64,000 bases of DNA. Source: Polytrichum commune (lineage: Eukaryota > Streptophyta > Polytrichopsida > Polytrichales > Polytrichaceae). Shown here piece after piece: positions 22,204 to 35,566 of the stretch. The notes beneath the pieces were generated by a model. That model did not search any database and was not told where the DNA came from. It was given only the letters and a program-made list of their open reading frames with translations. The translations under genes were made by a program, and so were the position numbers. Numbering within the stretch: the first letter of the stretch is position 1; the number at the start of each line of letters is the position of its first letter. The stretch covers positions 61,350,533-61,414,532 of the forward strand of contig OX485804.1 in the NCBI GenBank assembly GCA_950295325.1. Reading direction: 5' to 3'.

Positions 22204-25200
22204 ACAATTGTCAGTCCTAATCCAAACTAAAGTGAAATAACCTTGTGTTTTCCCTAATGAAACTTATCTGAGACACCTAGATGATACACAAGTCATTCCT
22301 TGGGTGTTTTCTGAGTTTTGTTTCTAGTAAAAAACTAAATTACAGCTTGTAAAAATGTTCTCAAGTTTTATATGACATTTGCAAACATGGGGGAGCAATC
22401 TTCATACCACTTACAAACTAACATGTGTATGTGGAGCATTACTTGAGGCATTAGTGCATAAAATAGACATAAGGGGAATATTATATTTTTCTAGTGTGTA
22501 TAAATCAAAAGACCTTCAAGAAATTTATGAGGGGTACATGTGAGGGGTGGAGGGGGAATATAATAGGAGTTTGTACTTGTGACATGTGGGTATTAATTAT
22601 GAAGCACAAAAGGGGTGTTAATTAAGAAGTTATGGGTTACAAAATATACTTACACATGGGGTATTTTTTTCTTAGCAACGTATATATGATGCCATGCATA
22701 ACATTAGGTCCATATATAAATTTACAACAAGGCATACATAGGTATATAGGAGAATATAGAAAGTTGGGTAGGGTTTAAGTTGGAGATAATCATCCACCAT
22801 CTTCATAATTCCTTCAGTCTATGGGATGGCCTAGGGGGTGGTTGTTTTTTGGGCACGGGGGGAGGAGTCTAGAGTAAGGGTAAATCATTGAGGGAAATTG
22901 GGGAGGAATATGCCACTTGACATGTGGTACAAGATGAAGTATTCTTTCCAACAAATATTGAAGGCCTATGTTTTGCAGGATTGTTTCTCCTCATATACAT
23001 GAGGCCATGGTGACAAATCTCGTTGAGGGAGGCACTCCTAGCACAACTCTTGAGTTGGAAGAAGTAGCCAACCTTTGAGCATGCCTCCCACATTACAAAT
23101 GCATGCCCATATGATTCCTTGTTCTTTGCTTTGCTGGTGGTCCTATATTTTTGTGAGTTCAATTTTGGCTTTCCCCTATGAGTGGACAATAATTTGGTAG
23201 TTTAGATTTTTTTTTGGATAGAATTTTTTTTTGGGCACATGGATAGATGTCCTTTGAAAGTTTATTTTACCAGTCAAACAATAATTCTTTTTGGAGTTGA
23301 AAATTCAAATTATTTTACCTATTCTTTTCTTGGATGCACTTTCTTCCATTTATCAATTGGGTTTTTCATGAGCACTAACATCCACTAGATATGTAAATGT
23401 GCCATTCCATTGGAGATAACTCACAACCCCTCAAGAAGAATAGTTCAGCCCATGAGTAAACCGTGTATAATATTTGACTTGAATGGGGTGCCTTGCCATT
23501 TCAAATAAATCCCGAATAATATGCCCAAGGTGCCTTTCATAGTCCCGAAGAAATGGATTATGATGGAAAACTCAATGGTCTCATTAAGAAGAAAGTTGGT
23601 TGTGCCCATCCCTCGCCCATCCTAGCTTGAAATGCAACATGAGTGAGGTCCTTGGCTTGGTTCACTTGATTGTTTGGAGCTCTATGCTCATGGACAACAC
23701 GGGGCCCATCGTTGTGTTTCTTTTATGATAACTTGCAAGACCTTGCATGATTCTCAGTCAAGAAACATGTGATGAGCTCCTTGACCATAGTGGCAAGGTT
23801 GTACCCAGGGCAGCGGACATCAATTCCTTAAGGTCCTCATGTCCAACTTATTGGAGGATGTCCCAATATTGGAGGGGGTTTTGCACACTTGTTGGCCCAC
23901 CCAAGAGAACACCCTCTTGTTGATGACATCCATATGAAGAGTATTTTGAATCCTCGGGCAACCCCATCTTTCTGGAGCCTTGGAAAGGCGATAAAAATGA
24001 CACCCTCCTAGAGAATGAGCTTAGTTCCTACATTAAAAGGCTTGTGTGCCACCCCGGAACTATCCCTTTCCAACCCAATTGGATTTTGTCATTTCCAACC
24101 CAATTGGCGATAGGACTCTCGGTCCAAAAGATGAAGCATTTAGGATGTTGTAGTATGTCAAACTCAATAAATTTATTTGAAAACTGTGAATATTTTGTAA
24201 ATTTTTGCTTGTATTCTTCATGTTGAAATTTAGTCCTCCTTCATTTTTGTAATGGTTCTATGTGCCTTAGTTGCCTCACCAAGTTTCCCGAATTGTGGTC
24301 CATGTCGGCAGTGGCCCCTCTGCATTCGTGTCATCCCTAGGTTCCCTCTCTCATGTTATGAGTGATGTTGTGATGCCATCACTCTTCCAATTCTTGGTTG
24401 TTGCCACCTCAATTGTGAATTACTCCAAGGATGCCAAGGTTGAGGACGGAGTTGTGGACAACCTCTTGCCATGCTTGTGAACCTCACCTTTGCTCCATCC
24501 CCCTCTCCCCTCCAAAATGAGAAGCATGTTTGTGTTCTTGACACGGACACGCCGTTGTCCAAATACTCCACCCCAAGGGCCCAAGATCGAACATGCGCCT
24601 TGCATGGATTAACCCCTTGTTACATTCTTGCTTTTGCGAATGTCCCAACCGTTCCCATCATTCATGTCAGTGTCTTGATAGAGCCACTTATGTATGCGTG
24701 GGTTGCCAGCTCCATTCATACAAACGTGCCCAAAGCCAAGATGCTCACCTTTGTTACGGTTGAGTTTTCCTTGTTGGTTTGCATATATTACATTGCATAT
24801 TGTGGATTTTAAGGATTTGTATCCAAATGTTGTCCTGTCTTACAAACCACTTCATTTTATCTATGATACCTTGTTCCAGATCATTACGCTTTCAAATGGG
24901 GGTTGTCCTTCCTCAACATCTTTAGTTGATCGGCGGTGCTCAAGGCCACTTCTTGCAAGTTTGATCGTTGTTTGGTGCTCCGGAGAAGTGTAAGACATTC
25001 GATTTTGCAAGGGCCCTCGTATACCAAATACAATCCTTCATCTTACAACTTAAGAGTGCGTTAGCAAATATGGATGGTTGATTCATTACCTGGGCATAAA
25101 ATTTTACAAAAGGTACAGTTGCGGGCCAAAATTTTATGAGATATGGAGGGGATTAGAGCAAAAGAAAAAGAAACCGCTGCAAAGGCTAGTGCAAAAGAAA

Positions 25201-26014
25201 AAGAAGTGGGACCTATGGACGTTCCAAACGTAGAAGGCATATTATTAATGCGGTGAACATTTGTAAAATATGAAGGATTTAACATATTAATGGGTGTTTC
25301 CTTTAAATTTTTTTGTTTCAATCCCATTCAACGAATTTGATTTCATATCATCCCATCATCTTGCCTTGCAATGGTGATGAATTTTGATCCTACATGCAAA
25401 TGTATACATATGTGCCTCAATTTCTTATTGGAATGTCAATTGTTTCAATCTGTGTGGGTAGTTCCATGCATTTAGGTCTCGTTGATTTATGTAAGAATCA
25501 ATGTTTTTATTTATTGAATGTGCGTTACCGGCTCCAAATTAGAAAAACCGTGTCCTTAAATATTCTCAAAATCATCAAAAAGTCTCCAATTAAAAAATAT
25601 ATCGTTATGCAAGAACCTTCATATGTAGGAAAAATTGCCCTACTATCAATATGATTAAGTATACCTAGTGTTAACAGAGACAATAACCTGGGCACACAAT
25701 GATTCTCTCGCGTTGACCATAACATGACCAAGCAAAGTGCTTTTGTTTTGTGGGCCTTGAGAACATAATGCGAGAATGCACAAACACTGCGAAGGGAGGC
25801 TCTGACTTAGACGGAACTCCCGACATCCCCACTTTATATTTCCATAGTCCACAATGCTGAGTTACATTATGACATACCCACCAAATACGAACGTTTGATT
25901 GGTATTAAACATTCTATCGCCACGGATAGGTTCTTTGATACCAGAATTGGTGTGGATTATTGATACCATGCATTCACCTATATACCAGACCAACACCAAC
26001 AGTGGGTGAAGGAC
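22204..26014. other. Non-coding region, possible decayed coding remnants
   Basis: No intact gene. The open frames at 22869-23189 (-), 24044-24226 (+), 24271-24480 (+), 24471-24812 (+), 25061-25327 (-) and 25394-25654 (+) are short and have no motif I recognise. The stretch at about 23500-24230 has codon-like composition in several frames broken by stops and may be a decayed gene or transposon of unknown type. Confidence 0.4.
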
Positions 26015-26017
26015 TCA

Positions 26018-26401
26018 TGCCCCGATCACACCAATTGGAAAGTTCATTTTTAGTAGATGAATAAGTCTCCAATAGTGATTTTCATGGTGGGCCATCACCG
26101 TCCATGATGTATGACAGCGCCGGAGATGGCCACCACCTATAATATGACATCCACGTTTGGACGTCCGTCGGACGTGTGGGTCCCACCACAAAAATGTCGG
26201 GCATGTGGATCCCACCACCGAAAACGGTAACCCCTCCAATATTAGCCTCTGCCGGTCACTCTATTCCGGTTGCTACACATTGAGATGCCAAAATGTTGAC
26301 CAAACCGGGATGTTGGTGTGAACAACTTGGCATCCGGCCGTCATGACATCCCCAACTATTTCACATCCGGAAGTTGACGGGAAGTTGGTGTGATCGGGGC
26401 A
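26018..26401. mobile_element. MITE-like element, 384 bp
   Basis: The ends carry TGCCCCGATCACACCAA and its inverted copy (17 bp, perfect). TCA flanks both sides (26015-26017 and 26402-26404), a possible 3-bp duplication. An alternative frame with AT as part of the TIR cannot be excluded. A 3-bp TSD fits PIF/Harbinger or CACTA, but the TIR start matches neither consensus well, so the superfamily is left open. The interior is GC-richer than the flanks and repeats GTGGGTCCCACCAC and GTGGATCCCACCAC. Confidence 0.7.
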
Positions 26402-26404
26402 TCA

Positions 26405-29400
26405 GTGCAAGATCCGTCCACCACGGAACTTCAAATCCTTCATTTGTTTATCCATGAGTTGGAAACACAGCAAACCATATTCTAACATGCATGTCCTGTT
26501 TGAAGCAGCTGAACTGACTTGGGAAATAGCACTGGAGACTTCCAAGTACTCAAGATAAGCCAGGCAACCCAATTAAATGAATTGGCAATCATGCACCTTC
26601 CGCACTCACGTGTCTATGATTAGTTGCCTCGAGTCTTCGTATCCACGGTGGCCAAGTTTTACGCGGTCGGTGGGATTCTGGAAGCCTTTGCCAGTGAGGT
26701 GGAGTCAGAGGAGGTTTGTTTCCTAGAAACTGAAGTTGCATTGCTTGTGGAGATTCAACACAACAGTGCATTCGCATCATTTAGTTTACATAAAGAAATA
26801 GAGTAAATTGGGGTCGCACTTTTTAGTTTACTTTTTTGGGGGTTCTCAGGATCGTCCATGTAGTTGCGTTCTCAGCTTCTGCGAAGGAATGCTGCGCTTG
26901 ATAGGTATCTGTCTGCAAGAGGAGTCATTGGGTTTGGAGATTTAATGTAATTTTAGTATTGTTGTTAGTCTCCCTGTGGCACTTGTGGATGCTTTTGGTT
27001 CAACAGGCGGTCCATTTGGAGCTTCTCCGAAATAATGGTGCGCTTGATAGATTTCTGTAGTTGTCTGCTTGATGAAGGTACTGATAAGTTGGTGCTTGTG
27101 GTTCCGTCCAATTGCGGTTTGCTTCGTTTACCTAATATCGATTCGGGGGCTTTAAATAAATGCTATGTAGTGCATGGCATAATCTTTTGCGAGGTTATCA
27201 GTGTGTACGTGCAAAGTTTTTGCAAGTTTCTGGCATTTGACACACAAAAACTTGCACAAAAAAAATGTATGTCAATTGACACGCACAATTTAGAATTTTA
27301 CATGTAGCGTGATTTGTGATAATTATAAATAATAATAATAATAATAAACCACACGTCAATTGACATGTTAGAAATTGAACTGGCATGTACTACTAGGCAT
27401 GCACCATTGAGGTGACATTTTAGAAGAAAATGTAGATGTTAAAAGTCATTCATTTTTGTTTTGAAACGTCATGTGACATTTCGGATTGAAAGTTGAATGT
27501 CAAGTGAAATTTGTCAAACCTACATGTTGGAGGTTATGCCTCCAGAGGCATAACTAGTGCAAGGTCCAAGTTATGCCTTTAAAGCTAATCTAAGGGCCTC
27601 TTTACACTAAGGTATGTGGTCTTTATTGTGTCACATATTTCTCATCCTTAAAGTGTCAACAAGTGAGTGCAACATGATGCATTAAGCAAGTTAGAGTTAG
27701 AAGTCACTAATCATACGGTACATTAATTATAAACTACCACCACTTTGGTCACATAGTGGCGATGTAAGAAGGATGTAAGAATAGTTTAAGAAAATATCAA
27801 CTTTGATTGATCATAGTGGTAGTGCACAAGAAGGATGTAAGAACCAGTGTTTGGGAGATGTTCGGGCATAGTCGGTCAAAATCCATGTTTCCAAGTCCAG
27901 TCAATTACATGTTGTGATTTTTTAGTTTCTTTATGAAATTGAGGTATATTCCATAAATTCCTCCAAAATGATTGGTAATTTTTCAGACGTCTTGAGCTTG
28001 AACCAATTATTTCTCAAACTCAACCAGTTCATGTGTAACTTGCGGTCAATTCTCCCTCTTCAATGGTAAGAATGGTTAACAAGAGCACCAACTTTGATCA
28101 CTTGCATTGGATAATCTAGGATATACTCGCTCAATGAGGCGGTGTAAGAAATGTTCAACAAAAGGTCAACGATTCTCTCATTTAATCCAACACTACATTG
28201 TTAATGGTGTTTAGTGTCATGTACACTATTTGCAAAGGGCTTGGACTAGATGCCTAGAAGTCTCAAAGTGCCATGTCCTCTAATTGCCAATATGATACTA
28301 TCCATCAATACAAGTGACTTTTTTAAAACAAAAATTTAACTACAATGTGACATTTAGTGTAGCATATTTGTATAATTGAGGTGATAGTTTTGCATATTAT
28401 TATGCAAGGGGAAGTTATTATGGAGCATACTAATGGCAGGTTTCATGTGTTTACATTTTATGGTATGTTGGCCTACATGCTATTACCTATATGTGACCTT
28501 AAACTGAGCTCTAGGGATCACATTTGAAATAATATTCCCTAGGTGGATGATGTATGACAATGGATGACGTGTTGAATGATGGTTTTATGTGAAAATGACT
28601 GTGCAAATGGATGAATTATAACACAACATGTATCATTTGGACGACGGTTTCAAAAACCCCAATGGTAGTCATAAACTACATGATATTGTTATTTAAATGA
28701 TAAGTATTTAAATGATAGAGATGTTGTATTTGTGCAAATGTCATTCTTCATTAATGAACCTATCAATAATTATAATTAGCTCAACTACCTCACATTAATG
28801 CATTCAATCACTCTGATTTGAATTAACCTCTAGAATGTTCTAACACCTTCAATTGGGTGAGATGTTGATTTGAAGAGCCTCCTTCTTACAAGCATACATA
28901 CACACAATCCTACACTTTCATATGGTGTATGCCATAGTGCAACACCTCTTGCATGTATTGTAGCCAACATTTAAATCTTCATTTGTCAGTCTTTAATTTC
29001 TCCTTTGAGTTTCATTGGCTTGCATTGCTTGTAATGTTTCTAATTTCTATTCAACGTTATATTGTGCTCAAGTATAACCAACATACAAATAAACATGTAG
29101 TTTTCAAGAATTACAAATCCAATTGCTTGCTTTGTATTTTAGGTTTTGACATGTGTTTATTCATTTGTAGAGAGGTCAATTATTTTTTCATCCAATATGG
29201 CATCTCCTACTTGGTCTATTGGCATTTCTCAAACATCCACATCTTCAAAACCACGATTCACAACATAAGATAGCCAAGATGATGATCTTGAAATCCTCAA
29301 ATTGGCTTAAAATCAAGAGCATCATCCTACACCTCTTCAAGATATCACAAACCAATAATTTTCTTTATCTCACGTATCTCAAAAAGAGCCTTCATCACTA

Positions 29401-31011
29401 AACCTTAGAGCTATATTGTAACCACTACACAACATAGGTTAGGGAAAAGTAGGAACGTGACCAACATGAAGAGGAACACGAGGAGAATTAGGAAAAAAAC
29501 TGATGAAGACCATTACGAACACCAAGGAGTAGACCACCAGGAAGAGGAGGGGCCACGAAGAAGATGAAGTCCTCTTGAAGGGTACAATGGGAAATATGGG
29601 GAGCTTGAAAGGAACATGGGAAGCTTGAAGGGGACGTTGGGTACATGGAGGGAGCTTGAAGACAACCGACAAACCAAGACCCCCTGGATTTCAACTAATG
29701 AACCAAGACCCCATGTCTTCAACCAATGAACCAAAATCCTTTTGGTCTTCACGCACAAACGAAGACTGTAAATTTAGGATTTTTGGAAGACCTCTAGACT
29801 TTAAAAGGTAGTTAGTAGAAACTACTCAAACCGATGCACCAAAGAAATTAGATACAAGAAAATAGTTAGATTCAATTTATGACATTTCTAAAATTAGAAT
29901 AATTGTACATACTATCTTATATTTAGAAACTTCAAGGATCATTAATCATGTTATATTTAAATTCACATACCATAGAAGGGGGGGGGGGACTTAGAAGCCT
30001 ATTGCACTTCATTCAACCCCAAATAAATTTTACGTGAAGTGTCCAAAGGAGGCAATCTGAGACTTGAGGCAATTTGTAACTTGAAAACTTGTGAAGCAAT
30101 TCCAAAGCATAAAGCACCTTTGATTCTAAGGCAAATTGCAAAGCACTTCAAAAATTGGGTTACTTGAAATCATAAAGCACATTGAAGCTTAAATGTACTA
30201 TGAGAATTTTAAAATAAGTTTTTTCTAAAATTGAAACAAATTGAAAACTCAAGTAGTTAAGCAAGAAAGAAAAAGTTGAATTGTTACCTTCCTTTTGTAA
30301 TTGCAAAAGAAAATCACTTTGCAAGACAATTGAAACATAAAAGAAAAATTGATCAATTCAATCGATTGAGAGAGATCGCATGACTTGATTAACCGAACCA
30401 CTGTAATGAAAACGCAATGAAGTATTGATCAACCGGATTAATAAAGAGGGCTATTGACCAAATAAACAACTTGAGATTTTGTAAATCCAAAGTTTGGATG
30501 TTCGGAGTTTGAGTAAATCGGAAAGTACTTGTGATTGGTAAATCACAAAGCTGGATCACCTTAAGTTAATTACCAAGGAATGTTCACATGATGATTCGAA
30601 GAGATATGGTTAGATCAATTACAAAAATCCAAAAGCTTACGAGGTCTAATTGATATGAGCAAAGACCACCATTTAGAAGGAAGGCCCAAAACTAATCATG
30701 TGAAGGCTCAAAACCAATCATGTCAAATTGCTCATCACATCACATTTGAGTTCTTACTTAAGATTTCACCTCATAAAAGGCAACATAACAATCAAAAAAA
30801 GTTAGATATCAATAAACATATTTTCAATTATTTACCTTAAGGTTATAAGGGAATTTAGAGAGCATGAGTAAATGAAACCGGAATGTGAGTTAGAATTAAT
30901 GAAACATTTTACCTACTAGGAGTTAGTCATAAACACTCATATAGAATATTGTGTGAAATTGAATACAACTTTGATAGACATTTAACCTCGACATTTAGGG
31001 GAACATAACCT
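26405..31011. other. Non-coding AT-rich region
   Basis: No gene recognised. The frames at 26624-26806 and 27035-27307 (+) share an imperfectly repeated phrase (GCGCTTGATAG after a CTTCT.CGAA box, near 26876-26900 and 27020-27048), hinting at a decayed duplicated segment of unknown origin. Simple features include an ATA repeat near 27328-27347, a short palindrome GTTATGCCTC/GAGGCATAAC near 27535-27556, a purine-rich imperfect repeat near 29560-29660 and a G run near 29980. The frames at 28953-29401 and 29439-29758 show only low-complexity composition. Confidence 0.4.
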
Positions 31012-31299
31012 TGTAGAACACGAGCATATTGGATATCAATAGGACTAGAGATAAGATTACAAAAGCATATAAACATACACAAAGGCATATGAACAATGCT
31101 TGGAGTGAGATGATCTCATGCTCTCCTTGCTTTGCATTTTATTACTTTTCTTCTTTTCATTGGTTCATACAAACAATAGGGGATGGCTCTTATCCCTCTT
31201 CGGACTAGCATTGTAGCCTTATTCTAACCTTATTCTTTCTCATGCCTCTTCCATTATATTTCTATTGACTACAAGCAATCTAATGCTCTACCTTCTACA
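31012..31299 (-). repeat. Probable 3' LTR of the copia element
   Basis: On the minus strand it begins TGTAGAA and ends TTCTACA, a perfect 7-bp inverted pair with TG...CA ends, and is 288 bp long. It follows AAAGTGGGAG, a plausible polypurine tract, just after the RNase H C-terminus. No second copy exists in the window to confirm it. Confidence 0.6.
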
Positions 31300-32556
31300 C
31301 TCCCACTTTGCGAGTAGTTAAAGGCTTCTAAACCCATTACCCTTGTTAATACTTGATGCCTATCCTTTGCAAGTGGTTTGCTTAGCACATCCACTATCAT
31401 ATCTTCCGTTGGACAATACTTCAAACATATCTTTTGGTAATCTAGTTTCTCTCTAATGAAGTGATGTTAAAAATTATATGTTTGGTTCAAGAATGGTATG
31501 TGGGATTCTTTGTAAGTGCTATGCATCCTTGATTGTCGCACATGATGAATGTTGGTCCTTCTTGCACGTATCCCACATCCGCCAAAAGTTGCCTAAGCCA
31601 AACCGCTTCTTTTGTGCAATGGTTAGTGGCCATGTACTCCACTTTCATTATGGACAATGCAATGGTTGGTTGTTTCTTGGATTTCCACAAAATAACTTCA
31701 ACGCCAACAAAAAATATGTACCTCGTGGTGGATCACCGGTTGTTTGCATCTCCCACCCAATTTGCATTGTGAAATCCTCTCAAGGCAATATCCTTGCCTT
31801 TGAGGAATAATTTGAAGTCCAAGGTGGCCTTCAAATACCTCAAAATATGTTTAACAACCATCCAATGCGGTGGACCAACCTTCGACACAAATTGGCTCAC
31901 TGTACTCACCACAAATGTAATATCGACCCTCGTGACACCATTGTATACATGAGAGATCCTACCATGGCCTTGTATGAAACACCTTCCATTTTCATGTGCA
32001 CATTTTCCAATTCTTCATCCAAAATTTTTAACAATTTTGAGTTCACATCAAACGGAGGTCCAACGGGTTTGCATTCTTCCATGTTGAAACGCTTTAAGAC
32101 CTCCTCAATGTAGCTCCTTTGGTTCATAGCGATGGTACGGACTTCTCTATTCCTCTCAAATTCCACTCCTAAACAATAATATAATTTTCGGAGATCGCTA
32201 ATCTCAAATTCAAGCTCCGATTTGTACCATTTCAATTGGATTACATTGCTTGCCAATATGATCATATCATCCACATAGAGAATTGCCACCAATAAATACT
32301 CACCTGTTTGTTTGAAGTACAACGAATGATATGTTTGGATCCTACAAAAACCCTCGTTAATGAAGAACGAGTTGATCCAGTGGTACCACGCTTTTGGTGA
32401 TTGCTTGAGGCTATACAAAGCTTTCTTGTCTCTCCACACAAGATCTTCTTTCCCCTCTTGTATGAAACCCTCCGGTTGATCCAAGTAAATCTCCACCTCC
32501 AATATTGTATTAAAAAATGTAGCCTTTAGGTCCATTTGGTGGATCTTCCAATCCAT
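31300..32556 (-). pseudogene. copia RT-RNase H fragment
   Basis: The frame at 32556-31906 contains copia RT motifs: QMDLKATFFN, LDQPEGF, ALYSLKQSPKAWY and the catalytic YVDDM, then LGVEFERN. A separate frame at 31690-31487 gives the RNase H part (ALSIMKVEYMA, EAVWLRQLL, CDNQGCIALTKNP). Codons toward 31300 give the family's C-terminus (HFIREK, EYC-like KYCPTEDMIVDVLSKPL). Several frame changes and stops separate these pieces, so no functional enzyme is possible. Upstream (32557-33000) RT sequence is degraded further. Confidence 0.9.
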
Positions 32557-33029
32557 GGCCGGCTCCTAACGCAACAATACATCTAATGGCGATAAAGTTG
32601 GCCATGAGAGCAAAGGTCTCGTTGAAATCCACTCCGGCCACTTAAGAATATCCCTTTGCTACTAACCGAGTTTTATACCTAATAATTTCATCTAATGCAT
32701 CATTCTTGATGCGGAACACCTATTTGCATCCTACACTCTTGCGATCCTTTGGAAGGATGGTCAATTCCCACGTATCGTTGGCCATAAGCAAATCGTACTC
32801 CTCTTACACTGCAGCCTCCCACTTGCTTGCATATTTGGATTTCAGCGTTTCGCACAAATTTAAGGGAACTACCAATAATGTCACATTAGCCCATTTTTCA
32901 CCGTATTGGGGTAAAATGTGATTCTTCCATCATTCTCCAGGTGGGCGCTGCTCCCTCTTAGGATATCTTCCATCTTTGCTGAATTTCTTAACGCGGCCAT
33001 TATTCTCCACAGGTATTTCGATTATTTCT

Positions 33030-33880
33030 TCATTTATAACCAAGTGATCTCCAATTTGCTCCTCGGCATTTTAACATCATTATACGAAGATGATTTGAAA
33101 AATTCGTGCATAACAATTGCCATATGCCTTCATTTCTCTCATTTGGACGTGGCTCCAAATTGTTTCTAACTCTCGTGATATCCTCCATGAATACCACATC
33201 TCTAATTTTGATGATCTTTTTAGTTTGCAAACATATTAGCGCATAGGCCTTAGTTCCCTCACAATAACCCAAAAACAAACATTTTGTGCCTTTTGCATGG
33301 ACTTTACCCCTCTTTTCATCCGGCACCATTGCGTAGGCGACACATCCAAACATACACATATGTGTAATGGAAGGCCTCCTTCCGCTTTACACTTCCTCAT
33401 GCGTAATGAACTCCAAAGCCTTTGTTGGACATTGATTTCGTATGTAAATTGTATTAGCCATCGTTGCCGGCAAAAACGATTTGTCGAGATTTTAAGCATG
33501 AAGCATACTCCTTGCCATCTCTACAATTGGTGTGACTCGCACGTTCTGCCACTTTATTTTGTCAAGGCCTATACATGGTAGGCGTTTGCTTCTTGATGTC
33601 ACGATCCTTCAAAAAATAATTAAATGCCTTGGAAACAAACTTCCCGCTATTTTTTGACCAAAACACCTTGATTTCATTCTATGTTTGTGTCTCAACGAGT
33701 GCCTTGAACTCCTTTGAACTTCTCAAAGTATTTCCTTTTGGATTTCAACGCATACAACCACACTTTTATTGACTAATCATCAACGAATGTTACGAAATAC
33801 CTTGCACCATCCATGGATGTGGTCCGCATGGGGCCACACACATCAGAATGTATGATTTCCAAAGGTTCGGTCGTTCGTCT
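33030..33880 (-). pseudogene. copia integrase fragment
   Basis: The frame at 33359-33030 reads MCMFGCVAYAMVPDEKRGK, FLGYCEGTKAY and later DVVFMED, the conserved stretch after the catalytic core of copia integrases. Neighbouring frames up to about 33880 carry further degraded integrase sequence in other phases. No intact DDE set was found. Confidence 0.75.
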
Positions 33881-34260
33881 TCCCCCTTTGTTTAGAAATG
33901 CGGCCTTATATTAATTGCCTTCAATATTCACTTTGCAAAACAACTAGGATTTGGGGCAAGCAACTTTACCAAGGTTTATGCCACTTATCATGTTTTGGAG
34001 CGTATGAATACCCTTCACGTATGAATGACAAAGGCGGCAGTGCCAAACTCAAGTGTCACATCTTCTGTTGGAGGTTGTACCAAGTTGGTTGCATCCGCTT
34101 CATACATATTCACAAAATTTATTTCATACAAGTTGCCTTCATATGACGTAATCACAATGGCTTCACCGCCGCAAGATTTTACAATGCATTTGTTTAGGTT
34201 GAATTATACCTACAATCCGTTGATAAGAATTTGTTCACCAAGAGTAAATTAGCATACAAT

Positions 34261-35270
34261 TTAGACACATGGAAAAACATCTTTGATACGAATACAATTA
34301 ATTTTACCTTTCATGATTGCTTCCACGACGATGGATCCCATTCCGATGACTTTGACAACATTATTATCACTCAAATCTACATTGCGTGTAACAATTATCT
34401 CATATGTGTCGAATGCAGCCTTATGCAAAGTCATGTATTTGGATGCTCCCAAATTCATTATCCACTTGCACACGCTCTTGGAATGTACTCTATTACGCAT
34501 TACAAATACGTAGTTGTCATTGTCATTCGTATTCTTCTTAATTTCTCATTCTTAGTATTTTTTCGTAGCAAAAATACGCAATGTGGCTTGGTTTGTTGCA
34601 ATGTAAACATGTTTTTGCGCTTTGGCATTAAAATGTATTACCGCCTTTGCTTTGTCGTAACACTATGGCGGTATCTTCATTTTGAAGCTTTTTCTCCTTA
34701 AGCTTTGACATCTTGTGCATCAAACACGCCGTGACGTAATTTATCATAAATTTCATCATCAACATCATCTCTATGGTGGTGATCAAATATTCATACAATA
34801 CCGGTAAGTTTTCAAGCAAGGTTATGACAATGTCTTCATTTCTCACATGTACCTCCAAACAAGCGAGTTGATCAGCAAGCGCCTTGATCTTGTTGACATG
34901 GTCCAATAAGTTGTCGTCCTCTTGTATCTTATATGTGAGAAATTTGCAGTGAATGAAAGAAAATGTTGAAAAAACTCTAAGTTTTGTTAATGTTGTGAAG
35001 GATTTTCCACGCCTCCATGGATCCTTTGCAATTCTTGATGTGTACAAGTTGGTTGTCTACCAAATTAAGGCCGATGATAGACATGCCTTTTTTATGCGTC
35101 TTTGGTATTCCTTCAAAACTTTGGGATCCGCATTGGAAAGTGGAGGTTCTTCAAGTCTGTCCACTATGTTCCAAAGATCCATGAATGCCAACAACATTTA
35201 GATTTTGAACTTCCTAAGGTTGGAGTTTCCTCCATTGAACTTGTCAATGATTCCAGCGACCTCGTTATCA
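34261..35270 (-). pseudogene. copia gag-protease fragment
   Basis: The gag-like part starts near 35265 (ITSFDNEVAGIIDKFNGG, then a stop) and continues at 35047-34628 with DDNLLDHVNKIKALADQL and LLENLPVLYEY, typical of the copia gag (UBN2-like) region. The protease lies at 34500-34261 with WIMNLGASKYMT; the usual catalytic DSGAS is NLGAS, so the active-site aspartate is lost. Stops and frameshifts are frequent. Confidence 0.8.
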
Positions 35271-35296
35271 AATGATGTTATATACTTTCAAACGAG

Positions 35297-35537
35297 TGTC
35301 AGCCATAAACCCCCACCCTTATGCGTCGTAGTCCAGGTGAGAGCCCATGGCTCACATGTACTTACTTGATGTTATTCCTCCCTGGGATTGAACTCCCTCT
35401 AATCCCATAACATGAATATTGAACACACAACTTTATTCAGAAGGAACGAGGTAGCAGACATTTATTCCCTGTGAACCTCACCACACTAAGCTTGATTCTT
35501 AAATTCCCACACTACCATTGATTATCCAATCACCACA
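35297..35537 (-). mobile_element. LTR fragment, interrupted by the CACTA element
   Basis: On the minus strand its last 60 bp (AAGGGTGGGGGTTTATGGC then TGACA) match the 3' end of the solo LTR at 6403-8008 almost base for base. It therefore ends at 35297 and runs upward in coordinate until the CACTA insertion. The remainder should resume at 52679. ACGAG precedes it (35292-35296). Confidence 0.75.
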
Positions 35538-35566
35538 CACTACAACAGATTGGGTATTTTGTGACT
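35538..35566 (+). repeat. CACTA left terminal inverted repeat
   Basis: Starts CACTACAACAGATTGGG and is identical to the complement of the right end over 29 bp. The first TATGACT-type subterminal motif follows immediately. Confidence 0.97.

Larger units (their letters stand above)
31012..35296 (-). mobile_element. Decayed, 5'-truncated Ty1/copia retrotransposon
   Basis: Reading down the minus strand, pieces of gag, protease, integrase, RT and RNase H appear in the copia order, separated by stops and frameshifts, followed by a purine-rich tract and an LTR-like sequence at 31012-31299. The 5' LTR and leader are absent: gag-like sequence begins some 25 bases inside the border with a different LTR at 35297. 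The element is therefore a truncated fossil and was the first layer of the nest at this locus. No TSD could be assigned. Confidence 0.88.

Noticed and set aside
22869-25654. Several 60-110-codon frames as a plant gene
   Set aside because: No motif, no consistent strand or frame order and no splice-compatible series.
29439-29758. Three overlapping minus-strand frames rich in Pro, Phe and Ser
   Set aside because: Derived from a purine-rich imperfect repeat; low complexity and mutually overlapping.
35297-35537. 5' LTR of the copia element
   Set aside because: Its end matches the gypsy-like solo LTR at 6403 and not the copia 3' LTR at 31012-31299; no copia-type primer-binding site could be identified with confidence.
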